The position numbers were made by a program, and so were the translations under genes. DNA of 64,000 nucleotides from Catenuloplanes indicus (lineage in GTDB: Bacteria > Actinomycetota > Actinomycetes > Mycobacteriales > Micromonosporaceae): NCBI RefSeq assembly GCF_030813715.1, contig NZ_JAUSUZ010000001.1, forward strand, positions 8,104,501 to 8,168,500, written 5' to 3'. The notes beneath the pieces were generated by a model. It saw only the letters and a list, made by a program, of their open reading frames with translations, had not been told where the DNA came from and did not search any database. Positions 41,002-47,101 of this stretch are shown here, one piece after another. Each line of letters opens with the position of its first letter. Positions within the stretch are counted from its first letter, which is position 1.

Positions 41002-42567
41002 ATGACGTTCGATTTCTCCCCGCTGCTGGCCCTGCTGGACGCACGCTCCACACCGCTGGAGGTGCTCGCGGCCGGCGAACCCGATCACGGCGAGCCCGCG
41101 TTCCAGGCCCTGCGCAACGACCTGCTCCTCGCGCTGGCCGCGCGCGGCTTCCGATCGGTCGCGCTGGAGACCGACCGGGTGCGCGCCCGGATCGTCGACG
41201 ACTACGTCCGCGGCGAGGCCGACGCGGACCTGGAGACCGTGCTGGCCGACGGGTTCAGCCACGGCTGGGGCAGCTTCGCCGGCAACCGCGACCTGGTGGT
41301 CCGGCTGCGCGAGCACAACGCGTCGGTGCCGCCGGAGGACCGGATCGCGTTCCACGGCTTCGACGCGCCGACCGAGGTCGACTCCGCGCCGAGCCCTCGT
41401 CCGTACCTGCTGCGTGCCGTTGATCTGGTCGGCGACCGGGTCTCGGTGGACCGGGCGCGGATCGAGGAGCTGGCCGGGCCGGACACGCGCTGGTCCAGTC
41501 CGGACGCGGTGATGGACCCGGCACGCTCGCCCGGCCTGAGCCCGGACGCGGCCGCGTTGCGGATCATCGCCGACGACCTGCTCGGCGCGCTCTGGGCGGC
41601 CGGGCTCACGGACGACGTGACGCACGCGGAGACCGCGCTCTGGCTGCTGCGGTACCACGCGGCCGCGGCCGCGCCGGTCGCGTTGAACGTCCGCGTCACG
41701 CGCCTGATCGGGCTCCGGGACGCCTGGATGGCCCGCAACCTGATCGACATCCGGGAACGGGAGCGGCGGCGCGGCGCCACGCTGCTGCACGCGCACAACG
41801 CCCACCTGCAACGGCACGGCGCCTCCTGGGACGCGGCCGGCTGGGAGCAGGGTGACCTGAACCTGCGCTGGAACCCGGCCGGGCGGATCGCGGCCGGTGT
41901 CCTCGGCGACCGGTACCTGTTCCTGGCCGGCAGCCTCGGCGCCAGCGCCGCACTGGGCCTGGCGACACCCGCCGAGGGTACGTTCGAAGCCGCGCTGACG
42001 GACGGCCTCAACGTCGGTGCCGAGGCCGGCGACCTGGTGGGCCGTGCCGACGGTGTGCACGGGCACTTCCCGCTCACCGCGGAGCTGATCGCGGACGCGG
42101 ACGCGATCTGGCACCTCGCGTCCGTGGGCCTGGACGGGCCGACCGAGCCGGAGATCGCCGAACGGATCCGCAACATCCCGGGCGTGACCGAGTTCGTCGC
42201 GGACGAGACCGCGAACCGGGACCGCTTCTTCTTCGCCGGTGTCTCGCACCGCATGCCGTTCGCCACGATCGTCGCGCGGGACACGCCCGGCGTCGACGAG
42301 GAGTCCCGGCTGGACCGGCCCGGCGTGTTCCGGCTCAACATCGCGCTCGGCCGTGCCGAGTTCACCCGGCGCTTCGGCCACCCGCCGGCGGACGCGGCCG
42401 CGCACCGCGCCGGTGTGGACTTCGCCCGGCTCGGCGTGATCATGCCGCACCCGGCGTACGCGGTGCAGGGCTGGGCCGCCGTGCTGAACCCGCCGGTCGC
42501 GCTCCTGCCCGAGCTGGACGACCTGCTCGACCGCGCCCGGCGCCGGGCCTCCGGAGAGGCCGGTTGA
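41002..42567 (+). CDS. Erythromycin-esterase-fold enzyme fused to a DUF6194 domain
   Basis: A 521-residue protein. Residues 1 to about 375 are an erythromycin esterase (EreA/EreC-like) domain: AAGEPDHGEPAFQALRN (the Glu and His of the catalytic region), SVALETDR (catalytic Glu) and LLHAHNAHLQRHG (His pair). Residues about 385-510 match DUF6194: FFFAGVSHRMPFATIVARDTPG, ESRLDRPGVFRLNIALGRAEFTRRFG. These two domains are normally separate proteins. The Ere fold occurs in many soil actinobacteria, where most members have unknown substrates, so macrolide inactivation should not be assumed. It is divergent from the TioE-like regulator. Confidence 0.85.
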   Translation: MTFDFSPLLALLDARSTPLEVLAAGEPDHGEPAFQALRNDLLLALAARGFRSVALETDRVRARIVDDYVRGEADADLETVLADGFSHGWGSFAGNRDLVVRLREHNASVPPEDRIAFHGFDAPTEVDSAPSPRPYLLRAVDLVGDRVSVDRARIEELAGPDTRWSSPDAVMDPARSPGLSPDAAALRIIADDLLGALWAAGLTDDVTHAETALWLLRYHAAAAAPVALNVRVTRLIGLRDAWMARNLIDIRERERRRGATLLHAHNAHLQRHGASWDAAGWEQGDLNLRWNPAGRIAAGVLGDRYLFLAGSLGASAALGLATPAEGTFEAALTDGLNVGAEAGDLVGRADGVHGHFPLTAELIADADAIWHLASVGLDGPTEPEIAERIRNIPGVTEFVADETANRDRFFFAGVSHRMPFATIVARDTPGVDEESRLDRPGVFRLNIALGRAEFTRRFGHPPADAAAHRAGVDFARLGVIMPHPAYAVQGWAAVLNPPVALLPELDDLLDRARRRASGEAG

Positions 42568-42617
42568 TCATTCGCCTGTTACGGTGGCGACCGTCACCGT
42601 AGGGAAAGGTGGTCGTC

Positions 42618-43628
42618 ATGACCGACGTGGAGAGCCCGCTCCGGACGGTCGAACCGCCCACCGCGGCCGACCTGGACCACGCCCGCCACGTCGTCGCCGC
42701 CGAGCTGGCCCCTACGCCGCTGGTCCGGCTGCCGCTCGACGACCTGGTCGGCGCGGACGTCTACGCCAAGCTCGAGACGATGCAGCCGACCGGGTCGTTC
42801 AAGGTCCGCGGCGCGCTCGCGGCGGTCGCCGCGCTCGGTGGCACCGGCGCCGGTGTGGTGACCGCGTCGGCCGGCAACCACGGGCTCGGCGTGGCGTACG
42901 CGGCCACCCGGCTCGGCGTCCCGGTCACGGTCGTGGTGCCGTCGAACGCGTCGCCCGCCAAGATCGAGGGGTTGCGCCGGCTCGGCGTCGAGCCGGTGCT
43001 GCACGGCACCTCCTACGACGACGCCGAGGCGCACGCGCTCGGGCTCGCCGCGCGGGCCGGTGCGGCATTCGTCTCCGCGTACAACGATCCGTACGTGATC
43101 GCCGGTCAGGCCACCTGCCTCGCCGAGGTCCGCGACCAGCTGCACGGCGGGTTCACCGCGGTCGTCCCGGTGGGCGGCGGCGGCCTGCTCGCCGGTTCGG
43201 TGCTGGCCGCGCACGGCCCGACCCGCGCCGCGGCCTCGCCGTGGTCGTCCGCGGCCGCGCGGATCCGGGTGATCGGCGTCGAGTCGGCCGCGTCCCGCGC
43301 GGTCTCCGCCGCGGCCGAGGCCGGCGCGATCACCGAGGTCGAGGTCGGCCCCACGCTCGCCGACGGGCTGGCCGGCAACCTGGAGCCCGGCTCGATCACG
43401 CCGGGGCTGGCCGCGGCGCACGGCGTCGAGTTCGCCGCGGTGGGTGAGGAGCACATCGCCGAGGCGGTACGGCTGCTCGCCACTCGCTGCGGCCTGATCG
43501 TCGAGGGCGCGGGCGCGGTCGGCCTCGCCGCGCTGCTGGCCGGCGCGGTGTCCCCGGCCGGTCCGGTCGTGCTGCTGCTCACCGGCCGCAACATCGCGGC
43601 CGGTGCGCTCTCCACGATCATCGCCTGA
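42618..43628 (+). CDS. Threonine/serine dehydratase (PLP fold type II)
   Basis: A 336-residue PLP enzyme of the threonine deaminase family. KLETMQPTGSFKVRGA holds the PLP Lys, ASAGNHGLGVAYAA the substrate loop, VVPVGGGGLLAGSV the phosphate-binding glycine loop, and VVLLLTGRN the end region. There is no C-terminal ACT domain, so it is of the catabolic, not feedback-inhibited type. ATG at 42618; an upstream GTG at 42609 would add three residues. It stands alone. Confidence 0.92.
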   Translation: MTDVESPLRTVEPPTAADLDHARHVVAAELAPTPLVRLPLDDLVGADVYAKLETMQPTGSFKVRGALAAVAALGGTGAGVVTASAGNHGLGVAYAATRLGVPVTVVVPSNASPAKIEGLRRLGVEPVLHGTSYDDAEAHALGLAARAGAAFVSAYNDPYVIAGQATCLAEVRDQLHGGFTAVVPVGGGGLLAGSVLAAHGPTRAAASPWSSAAARIRVIGVESAASRAVSAAAEAGAITEVEVGPTLADGLAGNLEPGSITPGLAAAHGVEFAAVGEEHIAEAVRLLATRCGLIVEGAGAVGLAALLAGAVSPAGPVVLLLTGRNIAAGALSTIIA

Positions 43629-44027
43629 GAACGAACCAGCCCACGTTCACCAAGCCCCGGCGGGCCGGCCGCCGCTGACCGTGAGGTGGACCGAACGGGT
43701 GCCGGTGACCGCGCTGACCTCGCCCGGCACCTCGCGGAAGCTGCTCCCGCCCGCCATGGTGAGCCGGATGAAGCAGGCCCTGGTGGCCGGTCGTCTGCGA
43801 CCGGTACGACCCGATCCGGTTCTGCGGGACCGGCAACCGATGTGAAGTGCTATCGGTCCGCGATCGAGGCACCCGGCCGGCGCCGTGCGGTGCCGCACGA
43901 CGTCGAGGCCGGCTACGCCGTCGGCGACTACGTGCTCAAGCCGTTGTCGCCGCGTTTCCTGCGCACCCGGCGCCGAACTGCCGCTCGCGCGGAGCGCCGC
44001 ACCGGCGTGCGATCGCGGCTGACCGGT
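43629..44027. other. Non-coding stretch between dehydratase and tRNA-like array
   Basis: No credible gene here. One frame gives VEAGYAVGDYVLKPLSPRFL at 43903-43962, which looks like the end of a response-regulator receiver domain (DYVLKPFSPREL in active proteins), so it may be a remnant. The rest shows no codon structure. The proteins readable across the tRNA-like array that follows are antisense artefacts. Confidence 0.35.
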
Positions 44028-44102
44028 GCGGGCGGACCGGATTCGAACCGGCGTCCTTCCGGTTTTGGAGACCGGACGCGACGACCTCTGCGCTACCACC
44101 CA
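44028..44102 (-). tRNA. tRNA-like gene, anticodon CCA
   Basis: A cloverleaf can be folded: acceptor 7 bp with two G-U pairs (1-72, 5-68), D arm with GCG/CGC, anticodon loop CTCCAAA (CCA, Trp codon) on a 6-bp stem, variable loop AGGAC, T arm with loop TTCGAAT. The base at position 73 is C and no CCA end is encoded. Pair T1-G72 and C73 are not those of actinobacterial tRNA-Trp (A1-U72, G73). The D and T arms are nearly identical to those of the two neighbours. Either an unusual tRNA or a tRNA-like RNA. Confidence 0.6.
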
Positions 44103-44115
44103 CGTGATCGGGAAG

Positions 44116-44188
44116 GCGAGTGTGCCGGATTCGAACCGGCGTCCTCCGCCTTGACAGGGCGGCGCGTCGACCTCTGCGCTACCACTCG
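44116..44188 (-). tRNA. tRNA-like gene, anticodon GTC
   Basis: Cloverleaf with anticodon loop CTGTCAA (GTC, Asp codons) on stem CCGCC/GGCGG, variable loop AGGAC, T arm GCCGG-TTCGAAT-CCGGC. The acceptor CGAGTGG/ACACTCG has a G-A mismatch at 7-66, and pairing continues beyond position 1 (GGCGAGTG with CACTCGCC). Position 73 is C where tRNA-Asp needs G, and no CCA is encoded. D loop AGAGGTCG is identical in all three genes. Position 13-22 is a C-A mismatch. Confidence 0.6.
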
Positions 44189-44201
44189 CCCGCCCGGGGG
44201 T

Positions 44202-44274
44202 ACGGGCGGGCCGGATTCGAACCGGCGTCCCCCGTTCTGCGAAAACGGTGCGCCGACCTCTGCGCTACCACCCG
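44202..44274 (-). tRNA. tRNA-like gene, anticodon CGC
   Basis: The best-formed of the three: 4-bp D stem (GCGC/GCGC), anticodon loop TTCGCAG (CGC, Ala codon GCG) on CCGTT/AACGG, variable loop GGGAC, T arm GCCGG-TTCGAAT-CCGGC. The acceptor CGGGTGG/CCGCCCG lacks the G3-U70 pair that defines tRNA-Ala, and its pairing extends outward to an 11-bp helix (44199-44209 with 44268-44278). No CCA end. Leftward transcription would probably start near a TAGTCT-like box around 44290. Confidence 0.6.
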
Positions 44275-44369
44275 TACCGGAGGACAGACTAGTCACACCG
44301 GTCCCGAGGGGTGACAGGGCCTCGCCCGCACGGGGGCGGGCGACCTAGGATCTAGCCCAGGGGGTGAGG

Positions 44370-45062
44370 ATGGACGGGCGGCATACCCTGTGGCCGGGTC
44401 GCAGTGCGGCACCGGTACGCCGTCGTGCCATCCGGCCCGTCGAGGGTACGGCCGCGGCGGACGTCCGGCGGATCCACGCGGAGCTGATGACCGGGGCCGG
44501 CCGGCGGGTCCACTCCAAGGGCTGCGGCCGCTGGCGTGGCCCGCGCCTGACCCACGCCGGCACCCGGCACGTGCTGTCCTGGGAGCCGTGCGCGGACGAC
44601 TGCCCGTGGCCGGAGGCCGAGCCGGAGGAGATGCCGCTCGCCACCCGCGGGTCCCGGCTGTCCCGGTGGGTCACGCTGGCCCTGCTGATCCTGATCCCGG
44701 TCATCTCCTCGCTGTGGAACATCCTGAGCCCCGCCGAGTCCACCTCCGCGCCGTCGTGCCCGCGCGGCCAGGTCACCATGGCCGCGGCCGGCGGCGACGT
44801 CAGCGCGACGCTGGAGCCGAACGGCGCCTCCGGGTCGTACCGGCTGCGCCTCTGCACCACCGGCGGCGTCATCTCCTCCTGGATCGCGTCCGCCACACCC
44901 CGGTCCGGCGGGCCCGCCGTGCCCTTCCAGATCACCAGGGTCAGCGACGGTACGGCCATCGGCACCACCACGCTCCCGCCCGGTCAGGAGTGGCTCCTCT
45001 CCGTCCAGTTCGCCACCGAGGCCGGCGACCAGCGCGTAGCCACGTCCTACCTCAAGAGCTGA
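44370..45062 (+). CDS. Hypothetical single-pass membrane protein
   Basis: A 230-residue protein. Residues 1-95 are cytoplasmic and contain a Cys/His-bearing stretch (VHSKGCGRWRGPRLTHAGTRHVLSWEPCADDCPWPEAEPEE) that could bind a metal. One membrane helix follows near 105-122 (WVTLALLILIPVISSLW), then an exported domain with two Cys (SCPRGQVTMAAAGGDVSA, RLRLCTTGGVISSWIAS) and a Thr/Pro-rich beta-type pattern. I do not recognise the family. ATG is preceded by GGGGGTGAGG. It lies between the tRNA-like array and the long non-coding stretch. Confidence 0.6.
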   Translation: MDGRHTLWPGRSAAPVRRRAIRPVEGTAAADVRRIHAELMTGAGRRVHSKGCGRWRGPRLTHAGTRHVLSWEPCADDCPWPEAEPEEMPLATRGSRLSRWVTLALLILIPVISSLWNILSPAESTSAPSCPRGQVTMAAAGGDVSATLEPNGASGSYRLRLCTTGGVISSWIASATPRSGGPAVPFQITRVSDGTAIGTTTLPPGQEWLLSVQFATEAGDQRVATSYLKS

Positions 45063-45294
45063 CCGCCACTCCCGGGGCGGCACTCCTTTATCCGGAAATT
45101 TCGGGCACGTAGTGCCCGGCTTCCCGCGTGCCGGGTTGCGCGAAGCCGGAGCCGGGAGGGTTGTCTTGCCGCCGGATTCCGTTGAATGACGAAGTCTCGG
45201 GTCTGGAGGGCTGCGCCGGTGCGGGCGTGGGTTTACCCAGCGCCGGGCTTGCGTGGTGGTGTGAAAGGTGTGTGGCGGCTGACCGGAGCCCAAT

Positions 45295-45454
45295 GCCGCT
45301 TAGCTTAAGTTGATCACGGACTCTGGCCTGGGTTTTACGAAGCGCCCCACCGCGTCTGCTCCCCACCCGCCGCACCGCACGATTCCGCATCTACGCTGGC
45401 CAGAGACTCGCGGCCCTACCAGGTCCGCCTCAAGATCAAATTAAGCTGAGTGGC
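45295..45454. repeat. 160-bp unit with 24-nt imperfect terminal inverted repeats
   Basis: The arm at 45295-45318 (containing AGCTTAAGTTGATC) is matched by the inverted arm at 45431-45454 (containing GATCAAATTAAGCT) at about 20 of 24 positions. The 112 bp inside are GC-rich and non-coding. Size and structure are like a small non-autonomous element (MITE-like) or an extended hairpin. No target-site duplication was identified. Confidence 0.55.
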
Positions 45455-45462
45455 ACGAGGCG

Positions 45463-45490
45463 CCGGTCGTCGCCGGCGCTTCTCCCTGCC
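45463..45490. repeat. 28-nt dispersed motif, copy 2
   Basis: Same orientation as the copy at 21205-21232, differing at two positions (C for T in the middle, T for C near the end). It starts 9 nt after the inverted-repeat unit ends. Confidence 0.5.
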
Positions 45491-45817
45491 AGCCCGTGGC
45501 GGCAAGCCCTCCACTGTCATCGCTTTGCTCTGCTTACCTGACCACCCGCCCTACCCAAACGCCCACATTTCACTCTGCACCCCTCACCCCCAAGCAACCA
45601 GCCGAAATACCTCGTAACCGGCGCAAAGCTCATCCGCGAAGGCGCGCGGCGGGCCCCGCTTCGGAGACCCAGCCCGGAGGCGCGACCCGGCCTGGCGCCG
45701 GCACTCCGGGCACCACACGAACGCGCGAAGCGCAGCATCGGACCGCGCTGTGCGGCGCACGACGCGGCGCAGCGATGCGCAGTGGCTGCTTCGGGACGCG
45801 TGCGAAGCCCGCGTCCG

Positions 45818-45833
45818 AAATATAGCCATATTT
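45818..45833. repeat. AT-rich hairpin AAATAT-n4-ATATTT
   Basis: A 6-bp stem with loop AGCC in otherwise GC-rich DNA. It is the first of three AT-rich palindromes at about 100-nt intervals. Confidence 0.55.
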
Positions 45834-45881
45834 GGTACCGCGTTCGAGTGGTCTATGACCGCGGGCATCCCGCCTGCCCGG

Positions 45882-45962
45882 CTGAGTGATCAATCAGTGG
45901 TACAAAATGGCGATCAACATCGATATTTGATCTCCTTTTTGCGCCACTGATTGATCACTCAG
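45882..45962. repeat. 81-nt near-perfect palindromic element
   Basis: The outer arms are perfect 19-nt inverted copies (CTGAGTGATCAATCAGTGG at 45882-45900 and its complement at 45944-45962). The inner 43 nt continue the symmetry imperfectly (CAAAA and GATCAA on the left answered on the right), so the whole unit is close to one long hairpin with its centre near 45922. It is AT-rich (about 55%) in a 75% GC setting. It could be a cruciform-forming site, a mobile hairpin element, or two copies of a 40-nt repeat in opposite orientation. Confidence 0.8.
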
Positions 45963-46016
45963 GGCTGGCGGCGGCGCCTTCGCGCCGGCCTGGCGGAGCG
46001 CCGCCGGCACCTCGTC

Positions 46017-46038
46017 CCCGATATCATGATATTTCGGG
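46017..46038. repeat. Palindrome with ATATCATGATAT core
   Basis: The core at 46021-46032 is perfectly self-complementary and is flanked by CCCG on the left and CGGG on the right (offset by two bases). It is the third AT-rich palindrome of the region. Confidence 0.6.
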
Positions 46039-46438
46039 CATGGGGTGCGGCGGCCGCCGGCTCGGTGGTGCGCTGCGAGATCTGCACGCCGCTGCCGGCC
46101 GCTTCGATCCGCGCGAAGCGGCCACCACCACATCGCGATCTTCAATCCCACGCGGATGGAAGATCATCCTGGGTATTTGACCCGCCTGCGGTGGCGAGCG
46201 AAGCACTCGGATCGCCAGCAGCGCGGCCCGCACCGCCGGTGTTGGCCCGGGACCGGTCGCGTGCGAAGTACGTGACCGGGGGCAGTGTGGGTTTGCACTG
46301 CCGGTGACGAGGCGGGACTGATGAGCGGCCACGCCGGAAGTGGGTACATCCGGGTTGTGATCTTCGGCTGGGTGATGAACGTGACGCCGGGGCGGGTCGT
46401 GGTTGGCAGGCCGGGGGTGGGGCGGCAGGATCGGCGCC

Positions 46439-47005
46439 GTGGATCTGACGGTGATCGTGGGCCCGGTCAAGGGTGGCAAGAGCCTCGAGATGATCAGTTT
46501 GCTCTCGCCGCTGGAGCACGCCGGTGTACCACACCGGATATTCCAGTCGATGCGGCACGGGCGGGACACCGAGATCGTGTCGCGAGCCGGGGGCAGCCTG
46601 CGGACCGAGAAGGTGGCGAGCCTGCGCGGTGCGCTGGACCGGCCGGTGCAGGTGATCGGCGTGGACGAGGTGCACATGTTCTCGGCCGCGGACGTGGCCG
46701 TGCTCGGTGAGGCACTGGGCAAGGGCGTGAAGGTGGTCGCGGCCGGCATCGACCTGGACCACCGCGGCGAGCTGTTCGCGCCGATCCGGGCGCTGCTGGA
46801 GCTGGCACCGGAGAAGGTGATCCACCGGCGCGCGGTGTGTGACGTGTGCCGGAGCATGGATGCGGCCTGGACGCAGGTGCTGGAGAGCGGCGTGCCGTTC
46901 ATCCGGCGGCTGGCGCCGTCGACCGCGCTGCCGGACGACGGAACCTATACGTACGAGGCCCGCTGCCGCCGCTGCTTCGTGTTTCCTGATCATGACGAGC
47001 GGTGA
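46439..47005 (+). CDS. tdk: Thymidine kinase, TK1 type
   Basis: A 188-residue protein of the TK1 family that phosphorylates thymidine with ATP. VIVGPVKGGKSLEMI is the P-loop (GPMFSGKS in the standard form), VQVIGVDEVHMF the Walker B/active-site DExxF region with His in place of Gln, and CDVCRS with CRRC at the end form the zinc-binding cluster. TYTYEARCRRC near the C-terminus matches the lasso/zinc end. The GTG at 46439 sits directly before the strand leading to the P-loop. Changes in P-loop and Gln position make nucleoside specificity uncertain. The ABC exporter operon follows after about 100 nt. Confidence 0.82.
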   Translation: MDLTVIVGPVKGGKSLEMISLLSPLEHAGVPHRIFQSMRHGRDTEIVSRAGGSLRTEKVASLRGALDRPVQVIGVDEVHMFSAADVAVLGEALGKGVKVVAAGIDLDHRGELFAPIRALLELAPEKVIHRRAVCDVCRSMDAAWTQVLESGVPFIRRLAPSTALPDDGTYTYEARCRRCFVFPDHDER

Positions 47006-47101
47006 CTAGATCACGAATCGGAGACGCCTGCGAACCTTTCCGCGGGCCTCGCCTCTCCTGTCTGACTGAGGGAGGCGAACAGCGCCGCCCGGGGTGAGGA
47101 G

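Larger units (their letters stand above)
45063..46438. other. 1.4-kb stretch without a credible gene, rich in palindromes
   Basis: No frame here has a recognised domain or convincing codon use. What can be seen: a hairpin CGGGCAC-GTA-GTGCCCG at 45102-45118; a 160-bp inverted-repeat unit at 45295-45454; the 28-nt dispersed motif at 45463-45490; and three AT-rich palindromic units with centres near 45825, 45922 and 46026, i.e. at intervals of about 97 and 105 nt, in otherwise GC-rich DNA. 46040-46438 shows nothing beyond GC-rich sequence. No transposase or terminal duplication was found. Confidence 0.6.

Noticed and set aside
43686-44348. Frame with repeated DSNRRP/GFEPA segments resembling a repeat protein
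   Set aside because: These peptides come from reading the antisense strand of three tRNA-like genes; the repetition is that of the T and D arms.
45818-46038. CRISPR array in the repeat-rich spacer
   Set aside because: The palindromes differ from each other and there are no constant repeats with unique spacers; no cas genes are present.
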